Assembly: GCF_001649575.2 (NCBI RefSeq)
Contig: NC_051434.1
Location: 17,833,551 to 17,897,550 of the forward strand
Source of the DNA: Kryptolebias marmoratus
Taxonomy: Eukaryota > Chordata > Actinopteri > Cyprinodontiformes > Rivulidae
Length of the DNA stretch: 64,000 nt
Direction: 5' to 3'
In this document: positions 32,140 through 43,360 of the stretch, one piece after another
How positions within the stretch are numbered: the stretch's first letter is position 1
How the letters are laid out: every line of letters starts with the position of its first letter
The notes under the pieces: model-generated
Database searches by the model: none
The model's input: the letters and a program-made list of their open reading frames with translations, nothing else
What the model was told of the DNA's origin: nothing
Position numbers and translations under genes: made by a program

Positions 32140-35100
32140 CTATAAAACCAAGTGAACAAAAATGAATAAATATTACACGCGTATAGAGGGTAATTGTATG
32201 AATTTTCATTCAGAGAAGCAAAGGATCCTCTTCTCTGAACAACTGCATAAGAAAACCTAACATTTTTGTACTGTATCTGCTCAGTAAATGTACAGTTCAA
32301 TCTTAAAAATAAATAAAAACAGCTGGAAAGTAAAAGATTTGTAACAAACTGTATTTAGCAGTACATATATTGAGACTCTCATCGCCTGGTGCTAAAATTC
32401 TTTAAATTGTTTTTATTTTTCCTCAGAATGCTACACTCACTACACCAGGGATCCAGCTGTGTAAAGACTTCTGGTCGTATAAGCCTGAAGTCCTCTGAAC
32501 TCGCAAAAAAAATATTTGCAGCCTTCCCCCAGATCTATTTCTTGCAACAGTCCTCTGAGCTCCACAGGAAGCGCCTTCAACCTCATGGTTTGGATTTTGC
32601 ACTGATTTTCAGCTTCTGTGTGTCTTCTTAAATCATGCTCAATAAACGGAATTCACCACAGGTGGACTCAAGGTAAGGTGCAGAAAAATGAGGTGAATTT
32701 CAAGAGTTTTTGCAAAAGGTTTAAATATGTATGTACACACTATATTTCATTTTACAAAATTGAATAACAATTTCTTTTCACTGTCATTAAGGGGTACTAA
32801 TTATAGATTAATGAGGAATAAATCAATTTAAACAACAGTAGCAGCATAACTAAATTGTAAAAAGTGAAGCTCTGAATATAAGTACTCCAACTTATAATCT
32901 AAATGCATTTAAATGGTTGGACTTTTGGCCTTCATGACCAGAAACTGAAATATGTATCTCAACATGTGGCAAAAACAGCATTTTTTTCTGTGTTTTGGAG
33001 TGAAATACAGAAATGTCTGCAGTCACTTCTGTAAAGATTTTTGACACCATGAAAGAAAAAAACGGAGCTGAACTTTATCCAATGTTTAGACTCTTTCTAA
33101 AGAAATCTATGTATATTTAGTTTTAGATTACTGTTTAGCTGCATTTTGAAACATACATTTAAAGAAAAAACACTTGCATTGTAAAAAAAAAAATGTTTCA
33201 ATATAGATTTTAACCATTGAAGTTTCAATTCATTAAAATGTTCAAAATGCACATTTGTTTGTGCCATTAAAAATAAATAGGAAAAATCTAACTTTTTAGC
33301 TGTTTTCCCACATGCACTACATGTTTCAGGTACTGCACAAAGTCCTCCATTTGAGGTGTCTACCGTGTGTCTTCTTCTTCGGTTCTTTGTGGAAAGTTTG
33401 CCCTTCGTTCTGATTCCAGCGTAGTTTGAAGTCTGATAATCCATCAGTTTCCAGCTTATCATGCAACTAAATGAAAAAGGAAAAAAAAAATTGTGATAAA
33501 TGATGATTGTTTACACACTTTCATATTCTAATTTTAGTAGGAATAAGATTTTATTAAATCTGAGACAAAACTTCAAACAGCAGTTGTGTAGAGGTGAGGC
33601 TCATGGTACCTGCTCTAAGATCTGCTGCTGAATGACAGGATCGTTCAGGTCCGTCTCAGACTGGAGACGCAGCTTGAATCTCCTCCTCAGTGGAATCAGT
33701 TTTTCGCAGATGAACTCGAGCTCTGTGTCACAGTGGACATCCCACCACGTTCCCGTGGTTGTGTCGACCGCTGCACATGAAGCTGGGGTACTGCCACTGT
33801 TGTCAGGTTGGCTCTCGTACCAGTTTTTAAATGTTGCGAGGCTCTCGTCAGACCAGTTAGTCCAGAAATTTCTGCGAAGGCCGATCCAGACGTTTCGCGC
33901 CAGCATCGGGTGGATTTTTTCATTCTCAGTCAAGTTCCTCACAGTGACTAGATCAGTGTATTTGGACAAACAGTAGTTCCTAGCAACATCCCAAGTCATG
34001 AAAGTGTCCACTAAAATGTATTTGGAAGGGCCTTGCTCTAAAAGAAAAAGACAAAAGAACATTAAATAAATAAAGCTGTAGAATTACCAACATCTTTATG
34101 TATTTAAAACTGACAGCAGCTCACAGTCCCATGAGAGTAACTCTGTTTTTGTCTTTTTTATTTTTTACCTCTGCATGTCATTTTTTAAATTTAAATCTGA
34201 AAGTTTTTGTTCAATTGTTTGCACCTCTTCAGATGTGCAACACTCAGTGCAGTTCTTCTTTTAAATGGTCCTGCAAAAACACTGACCTATAGCAGAAACG
34301 GCACATGCAAAAACGTAACTAAAAGGTTCCTGTCATATCTAAGCATCTTTTGAAGTTGAAATATGAATATGAAATATCTGCAATGATTGGCTTTTGTTTA
34401 GTTGCATGGATAACTGAATCTGCCCACTGTTTTTTTTTTTGTTTGTTTGTTTACAATGCGCAACAACTTACAACAATCGGGATGAGCACAACAGACCGAA
34501 AGAACACCCTCCACCCCACATCCTGCACAACTGGCACTTACACGGGCAATGACATCGCAGTTACCAATTCTGCTTGTTATAAACAATTTTGTCCTATTTT
34601 CTTTTCTTAATTCGCTTGAAAATATTGACAGTTGCAAGTTGAAGTTTTTTGAGCCTGTTCAGAAAGTGTAGCTGCTTATTTCAGCTCACTCCCGTTTTTT
34701 GTGTCTCCGCCTGCTAAACGAAAATGTGCGAAACGAAAAGTTTGTTCGGTTGCAGCAAAACAGCAGGATGGCAAGGCATGCATGATCTGCCCGACTCTGC
34801 CTTTGACTTGCCAGTACTTGTTGCTTTGTTGGTTGGGTTGGTTACTTTCTTTGGTCATGCTGAAGGAAAAAAAATTATAAAATAAAAACATGAAATACTG
34901 CACTTCCCCCTCACCCTCTTCACAGGTAACACCATCCATCCATCCATCTATCCATTTTTCTTTACTTGCTTTTCGGTGCCGGGTCTCAGGGAGCTGGTGT
35001 CTATCTCCAGCCAACACTGTGCGAGAGGCGGGGGACACCCTGGACTGGTACAAGTCCATCGCAGGGACACATAGAGACAAAACAAGACGAACAACCATCT

Positions 35101-36016
35101 ACACTCTCATTCACACCTCGGGATAATTTGGAGTAACTGCCAAACTAAACTGATTTGTGAAATGACCAGTGTTGCCAGATATAAAAATGAAAAAGTAAAA
35201 TAACAGTATTTCAATATAAAGTGGCTTCTCTATCCTTCATTATAAGGCCGTAGAGGTGCTGCTGGGTGGTTCACTTCTTTTGGGATTTTATTTGTAACTG
35301 CTTGTTCTGGTTGTTTTTCTTGCAAGTTCTGGCAACACTGGATACCAAGTGTGAGCACACTTACTTTACGTTTTTTTTTTTTTTAAATTTTGTTTACTTA
35401 AAAATTTTTTATGCCTTGTCTCAAAAATCATCGTACCATCAAAGCAGACAAAGGGACGATCCGTCTCACAGATTTCATCACGCCAAAAACCAACCCAGTT
35501 CATCACCACGCAGCTCTGCTTGCCACCTATGTTGTTCGGCTCATTGCGTTCCCAGCGAAAGAAACTGTTTTCACGGTCAAATTTGCCATCACCCATGGTC
35601 CACATCCAGCTCTTCGTATCGTCATAAAGCCCAATCCAAGCTAATTTTCCAGGCTCCTGAGTTTCAAGCAGCAGCCGGATGTTTTCTTCTTTGCTTTCTA
35701 CAGTAGCCAGGTCGGTGTACACCTCTCTGCAGAACGTCTGAGCTCCAGCCCATGTCTTTGGGCTGTTCACGTAGTGGTACTCTCTGACCATGTTTGTAGA
35801 CAGAACATAAAGCCCTGAGAGAAAGAAAGCTGTAATTACTATTTGAAATCTTAGCCTATTTTAGTCTATTATTACATATTTTAACATTTAAGGTATGTCT
35901 TGAACTGATTCGTGCTGTGCAAATAAAACATGTAAATTATTTGGACTGTCACTCCAACATGCAACTTGCAGAGACTAACCTGAGAAAGTGAGGACAAGCA
36001 GCACTGTTCCCTTCAT
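32135..36016 (-). CDS. Lectin C: secreted dual C-type lectin-domain protein, 316 aa, five coding exons
   Basis: Coding exons are 35980-36016, 35437-35814, 33610-34037, 33364-33466 and 32135-32139. Lengths of 37, 378, 428, 103 and 5 nt give 951 nt with TAA. The exon plan, signal peptide (MKGTVLLVLTFSG) and entire CTLD1 are identical to lectin B. CTLD2 differs at five residues: Leu to Phe after RRN, Asp-Lys to Gly-Thr before WWDV, Ser to Leu, and Met to Thr. The tail differs at five more and ends KKKTHG. CTLD1 has EPN, CTLD2 has QPD. All cysteines are intact and there are no frameshifts, so the copy looks functional. It is the youngest-looking pair with B, but the pattern of identity is uneven (see findings). 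Confidence 0.9.
33364..33466 (-). CDS. Lectin C C-terminal tail exon
   Basis: Acceptor cattttcatttag|TTGCATG, donor CACG|GTAGAC. The exon encodes LHDKLETDGLSDFKLRW, then a basic end KEPKKKTH. It aligns without gaps to the lectin B tail, with five substitutions. Confidence 0.88.
33610..34037 (-). CDS. Lectin C exon encoding CTLD2
   Basis: This 428-nt exon is at offset 11,672 from lectin B. The substitutions relative to B all lie at 33610-33867, while 33868-34037 is identical. It has QPDN, WWDVHC and FICE, with the four cysteines intact. Confidence 0.92.
34933..35142 (-). mobile_element. tRNA-derived SINE, 5'-truncated, in lectin C CTLD1-CTLD2 intron
   Basis: Identical copy of 23,261-23,470 at offset 11,672, inside the conversion-like tract. 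Confidence 0.65.
35437..35814 (-). CDS. Lectin C exon encoding CTLD1
   Basis: Same boundaries and sequence as 23765-24142 at an offset of exactly 11,672. EPN, WIGLYDD and FWRDEIC are present. I found no base difference from lectin B by eye. Confidence 0.92.
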
Positions 36017-36267
36017 CCTGAAAAACTAAAAAATTCCCAAAACAGTTAATCTTTTTCTAGTCAAATCTTACAAAAACAGGCCTTTTAGCAGCAACACTGA
36101 CAAAAAAACGGTTTCGGACTGGACGTAAATGTGACTAAAAAATATTGCCAAACACTGCAACCAAAGTGTTTCTAAATATTTAAGCACCACTGATTTCCAA
36201 CTTGGGAAAAATGAAAGTGATGGAAATTCACCAATAAAGAAAAGCCAAATCATAGCATTAGACCTAC

Positions 36268-36390
36268 CTGGACTTGGACAAGTCCCAGCTGTGGTTTGTT
36301 GCTGCCTTGCTTGAGTTTGTAACCTGATCAGTCACCTCCTAACTTTTATTCCACACCTGCCTTCCGAGTCTAGGTTATGCAAACTCAAAC
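36268..36390 (-). promoter_or_regulatory. Lectin C promoter region and non-coding exon 1
   Basis: GTTTGCATAAC (36374-36384, minus strand) is followed 21 bp later by GGAATAAAAG (36343-36352), a TATA-like box. The non-coding exon ends at GTCCAG|GTAGGT (donor after 36268), with a likely start near 36317. Spacing is the same as in lectin B. Confidence 0.65.
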
Positions 36391-37170
36391 GCACTTATTT
36401 GCTGCTTTCATTTAAAAGAGGAAACATCGCATATAAATTGAGCTTGTTACATTGAGTATTTGACTTTAAACTCAAACATTAGGAAAATATCACTTATTTA
36501 ACTATTGATGAATGAGGGCTGAATCTGAATCTATAGATCTCAAGCAGCTTACATCAGAGAATATTTGTGATCTATGTTTATCCCACATGTGGTACCTCAT
36601 GCTTCCTTTGTTAGTTTATCGTCATGTTGCGTAAGTCCGGTTAAAAGTGGGATTTGTTCCCCTAAAATCAGCAAATAGTTGTCTCATGCCCATCAATAGG
36701 ATGTACAAATTGTCAGGAGACAAACCATATGAGGACAGCGAAAACTTTGGAATCAACATTACTGATTTCATTTCTAATTAACCTCAGTTTCTATGTGAAG
36801 AGACAGGACTGGAGCCACAACAGTCCAGTACCGGCTGGCATTACTTGTGATTTCAGTTCTGTGCTGCATCTGCATTCACCAGTGTTAAGTCTCTGGATTG
36901 TGGATTAAACCTCAGAGCTTGTCACAGTGTGCAGGCCATACAGTCCTTATTAACATAGGCATTCACTTCACCCGTATCAGATCTGAGTTTCCTCTGATTT
37001 GTTTATTTGCTTTGACTTTTATGCTTCGTTGCTAATAGTGGTTTCGGAAATCCTGAAGTAATTATGTAAACCCATCTTTGTCACCTCATTTGCTGTGTGA
37101 AAAGTCAGACTCTTATTTTCATGCATGCATAAGGTGGGGGAAGTGAGGCGTGTGTCCTTTAGCTCCGGGG

Positions 37171-38950
37171 TTGTTCAGACTATCATGTAAATAAATGATA
37201 AGTGATAAACAGCTCACAACCATTACAGGCACAAGTATTAAATACTGATTTTATAGTATTAAAAAATTTCATGTTCACAGTACAGTGACTTGGCGCACGA
37301 CTTGAACTGATAAAAGTGCAATAACCAACACCTGACAGCTCAAACTTTAGATTTAAATCGTCAAATAATATTAAAGCCCTAACAGCTGTCAAAATACGCA
37401 TTTTTCAAAAAAATTTTTTGCGTGTACCATCTCTGATATTAAATAAATACTAAATACCCATCATTCACTACCACATTATTTGTAATAAATCACCAAAATC
37501 AGCAGAGTCATGTTTTGTTGGCAACAATTACAAGTCTTTGTTTACATTTAATTGTCGGCAAGTACACTTCGGACAGTCTCGGCACGAGACGGATATCAAG
37601 TTGGTAAAATAATCCCCAGATGTAAACAGAGTCAGAGGGAGAACATAGGAATCAGAGACAGCAGGTTGAAAAGCTGTGTGGTTTTTGAGATAGAGTTGGG
37701 GTTTTTTAAGCCTGAAAAATGACAAACAACAGTTTGGCTGGCTATTAGCCTAGCCTTGCAAAAGACTTTTACCTTTTTTCTCCATACCCTGTGCTCCACG
37801 ACTGATGTCACGGCTGATATGGTGCTAACTATTGACAGGTTTCGCAAAATATCCCTTTAAAAAGGACTAGATTATCCCATTAGGGAGCCAGTTTCTGCTT
37901 CCTTTTTCCCTTTGTTGTGTTTGATCTTTCTTCTTCCAGCACAGATCCTAAGTAATACCCTGCATTATCTTGCTTGTTACCTTGAATGCATCATATCGAC
38001 AGGGCTGGCATTCAATATCTGTACTTGAGCCAGAACAGATGGGGAAGCAGAGTGTGTGACCTTTAACTCCTGGACCATTCATCGTCTGAGTCAAGGCCTC
38101 CAGTTACAGATGGTCTAAATCTCAAGGCTGAAGGGCACTGAGCAGATGGGCAGAGCTGTTTCTCAGGAAACGTGAACTTCACGAGTGTTTGTTTAGACCA
38201 GTGAAATCATCTTAGGCTCCATCTACTGGCCGTTGTGTGGATTTGCTCCATTTATACTGACACCACTGTGACTTTATCACCAAACACTGCTTCTCCTGCA
38301 ACTCGGTAATTTGCATGTAAGTAGTCCAGTTAATTAACGTTATAGTTCAGATCTTTTAAGGTGGGGTAGAGTGGCAAGGTTATGCACAAAAAAATCTCAC
38401 TCACTGAAGGTAGCTGTTTGAACAACATCAGTTTGGAGAAACTGGATTCATGAGACAACAGCTAGTCCAAACACAGCCAAGACCAAAGTGAATTTCTGCT
38501 GTCTTAAATGATCCGAACTTTCCTTTTAAAGGTGAAATCCCCCTTTTTAGGTGTGCTCTCTTCAGTCAAATCATACAAAAAACAAACAATAACAAAAAGT
38601 CAAGTTTTGTGTTCATGGAAGATTTTGCATTTGTTTGTATTTCTGTCTTTAGTAGGACATTCTATTGATTTCCATGAATTTGCATAAGTTAACCCAACTC
38701 CTAAACATTCCCAGTACACTAACCATTAACCCCAAAATGATGTTACGTAGTATATAATGTTATTATCTCTATGGACTGTGTGAACAGCATTCACAAGATG
38801 TGCCCAAAAATGTCTTGAAATGTTTGTAGTGGATTTCACTTACCTCAAGTGAGGCTGCAGTCTTGACACTTGAATTTTAAACTTGTTTAGAAAATTTGTT
38901 TGACAAATTTTGCCTCAAAATAAATGTAAGTTTTTCCCACTTTATTAAAT
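37171..38950. other. No gene recognised upstream of lectin C
   Basis: No further lectin exon is visible. Open frames under 75 codons show no motif. Confidence 0.5.
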
Positions 38951-39198
<248 letters not shown>

Positions 39199-40045
39199 TT
39201 TAAACAATACAAAGAAGATAAGAAAAATTTGTCAAAAATTCAGTCTGTAAGCCACAAAAGCAAGGTTTAACCCTCTTGTGGACTTTGTGTCAAAGTTACA
39301 AGGGCATCTCTACCTCTCTCTCTCTTTCTTTCTTTTTCTCTCTTAAGGGCTTCAGGATGGTTAAAGAAATAATGAATATTTGTGGTTTTCCAATAAAGTA
39401 GTTGGGAAATAACCCTTGCCAGGAACAAAAATCATGTTACACAGTGTGATTTTAGAGTGTTGTATTCTGACATCTGCTCAGGAGCTCTTTTTATGACAGA
39501 AAACATCCAAGCCTACAGCTTCAAATGTCAAGGTCTAAAAACCATACTGATGATCAGTAATAATTATGTTTTAAAAACTAGTTCAAATCTGCCTTTCTTC
39601 ATTTCAAAAGTGTACTCCAGCAGATTAAATCACACGCATAGAGGCAACTGCTGAGGTGGGAACAATAATATGTATGGCCTAGAAAACGGTTTTGCTAAGT
39701 TGGCTGTGATTGGTCACTTGGTCGCAAACACTCAGCAATCAGTGATACTGCAACTAAAATGTCTGCCTATTTTCTTGAAAATTTGAGTTGCCAACTAGTT
39801 TACAACAGTTACAGCCCAGTTGGATACTAAACCAGCAGTCCCCTTAAGCAGTGCTTCAAACAGAAGCTGATTGTAAACAACAAGAAAATTGTAATCAAAT
39901 GTCTGAGGAAGAAAGTGACGTTAGTGTGTGGTGAATGAAGGGAAATAGATGTGCTCCCTGAATAATCTGCTACAGAGTTGGTGTGGAAATCAACCAATCC
40001 TTTGAAAGATTGATGCAGGAGCAGCATGCACAAAAGTCGGAAAAG
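39199..40045. other. No gene recognised
   Basis: A CT-rich run (CTCTCTCTCTTTCTTTCTTT) near 39,315 is the only notable composition. Confidence 0.45.
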
Positions 40046-40405
40046 CTAAAAAGCAAGTGTGTGCATGTGTATGTGCATACACTTAAATAACCACATACTG
40101 TATTTCAGTGTGTATTCTTTGTGTTGTTCACTAATTGTGCTGTGAATGGTATCATTTGTCTTTTTTTTTTTACTTAAAGGCTTCATTTTAATCTGACAGC
40201 AGATGGCGATGTTGCCTTCAACATCCAGCACAATTCCCTTGCCACTCGCCTCCTCCTCGTCCTCCTCCACCTCGTCTTCCTCCAGCCTGGCGGATCGCAA
40301 CAGGATCTTTTTGCCATGCTGGTCACGCCCCACACAGATATCAGCCTGTTTCTCCAACACATGCAGTGTCACATCTCTCATAAAAACATGTGCAAATGTA
40401 CCCAT
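40046..40405 (-). other. Coding-like open frame, acidic, unidentified
   Basis: A 119-codon minus-strand frame starts MGTFAHVFMRDVTLHVLEKQ, continues through DQHGKKILLRSARLEEDE into a Glu/Asp-rich stretch and GIVLDVEGNIAICCQI, then turns into Lys-rich sequence that looks like non-coding DNA. The first two thirds look protein-like. A stop lies two codons before the Met, so it would be intronless or begin at an acceptor there. I do not recognise the family. The antisense Ser-rich frame is a shadow of the acidic codons. Confidence 0.35.
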
Positions 40406-41216
40406 GACATCTCAAAGCGTGCACACCGTCCTGCATGTTAAACCCATGAATTTTTTTCAATTCACGTCCAAGCTGCAGCTCTAAAACATCCATTTTTAAA
40501 AGAAAGTTAAAAGCCTCTGTAAGCTAAATGCTAAAGCATTAGCCCACCAGTCCTGTTTTTGACTATAATTACAGTAATCAGTGAGTCAGAGGCTTGATGG
40601 CAGAAACACAGGTGGAAAACAAACTGGTTCATTGTAATTGATCTGGTATTACTGCAGTCCGGAGCAAGCTGGTTGGAATTAGTGGCCGCCTGAGGATGCA
40701 AGCTGTATTTGTACAATTAGATTTAGAATATATGTGTTTGTAATCAAACCTGTCACAGTTGCAGCATTCCTAACCAGAGCACTAAATCCAAATGGCTGAT
40801 GATACATAGATTTATCAGCTGTAAAATCTACCAGTTGATGATCTCTAAAATGCAGGCGTGAGACCTTGTGATGCACACAAGCACCACTCCCACCCCCCAG
40901 CAAAACCAATCATAAAAGCTGCACTTATTGGTTGCTCAGTGGTTGCATCTGGTTTTCTGGAAATTAATGGCTTTTTACTTCGCCCAAGAAGAGTGTGGAG
41001 AGCGCCACTACGCCAACAACAAGAGCTTGGTTATTTATTGAGGGGAAAAAAAATACCATTACACACACACACATGCAGAAATGCACACGTACACATTGAA
41101 GCACCATCTCCCTACGTGTGGGAGACAGAGAGACCATCACCATGGAAACAAACGTCACGTAGCCTAGTCTCCCACCATCCACCACCACCCTCCCCAATAT
41201 GAACTCACCCCCCCCC

Positions 41217-41259
41217 NNNNNNNNNNNNNNNNNNNNNNNNNNNNNNNNNNNNNNNNNNN
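41217..41259. other. Assembly gap (N run) inside poly-C
   Basis: 43 N between C runs of 11 and 13. A G/C homopolymer probably stopped sequencing, and the true gap length is unknown. Confidence 0.97.
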
Positions 41260-41279
41260 CCCCCCCCCCCCCACTTCTC

Positions 41280-42230
41280 TCTCTGTTGCTGCCTGTCTAC
41301 ATGCTCCTCCATTTCTCCTCCTCTGTTTCTCAACATCATCCATCTTCCAAAACACCTCCCCACCCCCCACTATTTTTTCCCTCTTCTTGTTGCCTCCATT
41401 AGATTTCATGAAATCTTTCTGCACCATGCATACAGCATCTCCCTCCTCGTATTATTATTATGTTGTTTTCATATCAAAGAACCCCCATATGAGCGCCTAT
41501 GAATTTAGTCGGGACTGTGTGGGTTTGTGCATGTGATGGGAGACATGAAGTCAGTCTGTGAGATGGAACCTGCATGGGGGGAGGGGACGCCAGGCCAGAC
41601 TAATGTGATATAAATTAACCTTAATCTTAGTAAGAATGTCTCCTCGGTCACTTTTTTTCATGGAACTGATCCATCCTTAATCAAGATCAAAATATATAAC
41701 ACATCAACAGAAATCTAAAACAATAGGAGTCTCCACCAATCAAACTGCTTAATTCTTTATTTGTATTTTGCTCAAGGCTACCCATTTGTTTTTTTCAGCA
41801 GTTTCTTTTTTCATCTTTAGATCTTCAATCTCCACATCCCAGTTTGCCCATAGCATGCTGGGAGCTGCTGTCCTTCTACAACATTCTGCTGCTGCCCTAC
41901 AGACCCATGGCTGTTGTACTGTGTTCTTGAGAGGTTCTAGCTGATCCTCTCAAGTTTGTACCTCTGATGTTTACATCCATGCTGTTAGGCCACAGAAAGG
42001 ATAGTGCTTTTAGTATGTTTGCACAGTTAAGCTGAGCTACGGCTGTACGGCTCCAACTGGCTATTTAATTGGACTGCTCTCCTTGTGCCAGTATCCAAGC
42101 ATGGGAGGGGAATTAATTTATTGACAAAAGTACATCCAGTTGTGTTGCACTAGGTAAAAAAGGGTCCAATTTAGGCTTGTTTGTGTTGGGCCTTTTACAG
42201 TTGACCTATTACATTACAGATAAACAATGT
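41280..42230. other. No gene recognised
   Basis: C/T-rich sequence next to the gap, then ordinary AT-rich DNA. No supported exon. Confidence 0.45.
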
Positions 42231-42234
42231 AGCT

Positions 42235-42380
42235 GGCAGCGGCTGCAGGCTGGTGAGCTGCTTGGTGCTGTCACCTCACAGCAAGAAGGTCTCTGGTACA
42301 GATCTCACTTTGCCTGAGCCTTTTTCTGTGATGTTTGCATGTTGTCCCCATGCATGTGTGGATTTTTTTTTTCCAGCCAC
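42235..42380 (+). mobile_element. tRNA-derived SINE, 3'-truncated
   Basis: TTGGTGCTGTCACCTCACAG and TTGCATGTTGTCCCCATGCA match the head and first part of the body of the SINE at 10,547. It ends in a T run after TGTGTGGA. Confidence 0.6.
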
Positions 42381-42460
42381 TCTGTTCTAAACTGACTTGA
42401 GGACTGAGTGTGTACATGCATGGATGTTTTTTTTTTTGGTTGTTTCTCAGTTGGCCCTGC

Positions 42461-42551
42461 CGTGGTTTGGAAACCTGTTCACAGTGTACCAGGCACCAGC
42501 TTTCCCTGTGGGCCTGAACATGAAGCCCTCAAAAGAGAGAGCGATAGAGAG
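42461..42551 (+). other. Exon-like segment, unidentified
   Basis: A strong acceptor (T-rich tract, GTTGTTTCTCAG, near 42,430-42,449) precedes TTGGCCCTGCCGTGG. The open frame encodes LALPWFGNLFTVYQAPAFPV. A possible donor AGAGAG|GTAGAG is near 42,551. The frame stays open to 42,597. No family is recognised and no partner exon is proven. Confidence 0.25.
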
Positions 42552-42899
42552 AGGTAGAGAAGCCCTTGTCCTTGTAAGAGTCAAGAAGATGAAGTAAACG
42601 AGTGATTGGGTGCAGCTGACAACTGAAGATGGCATCAGATGTTTTTTGGTCCATAATTCATTTAACAGGAAGTGTATTCCTCCATGTCATTGGGAATTCT
42701 GTTTGTACCAGATCCTTCTTTTTTATACATCTTTTAAAGCTGTTAACCCATGATGAAAACTGTTGAGTACACACTGAGGGGACTCCTGGTCAAATAGTAC
42801 ATCCACAAATTGTATGACTTTGTAGCTTTGATCATATATTATACCTGATATCTTTTGGGTCCAAAAGAAAACACCTTTGCCCATTTTGTACCCATTTTT

Positions 42900-43360
42900 T
42901 GTGTATTTTTTACCCATCTTGGCCACTGGTCCAATGTTGATGATTTAATCTACTGGAGTACACTTTTGAAATGAAGGCAGGCAAATCTGGACCACGGTTG
43001 TTGTTATTATTATCATTGGTATTATTATTATTACTGGCATGGTTAGGGGTGAGAATTTGAGGCCAACACCAAAGATGTATTTTGATATCATGACAGAAGA
43101 AAATTTAAAATAAAGTTTTATTCAAATCACGCATCAAGTTCCTAAAATAATATCACAATTTAAGCTATTTGCCTAAAAACATAAGCAGACCAGGTTGTGT
43201 TTTTTTCTGTATTTCATACAAGCAGCATCAACTACAACACACATGAACTGTTAAGAGTCTGCCTCGCATTATTATTTGACGGGGATGAGTGATTCTGTGT
43301 GCCTCAATGTAGATGATTTAATGAGCTTTGCTGTATCATACTGGATAAAGAATTTAGGGT
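42900..43360. repeat. Diverged unclassified repeat, copy 1
   Basis: ATTATTATTACTGGCATGG, ATCACGCATCAAGTTCCTAA, CTGTATTTCATACAAGCAGC and GATGATTTAATGAGC align in order with 58,970-59,270. The family is not recognised. Confidence 0.55.

Larger units (their letters stand above)
30722..37170. repeat. Segmental duplication, copy 2 (contains lectin C)
   Basis: This is the partner of 18,392-26,925 in the same orientation. It is shorter because it lacks the solo LTR found in the last intron of B and most of the 25,085-26,610 stretch. The last homologous block, with TTATGTAAACCCA and TCTTATTTTCATGCAT, is at 36,890-37,170. Confidence 0.85.
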
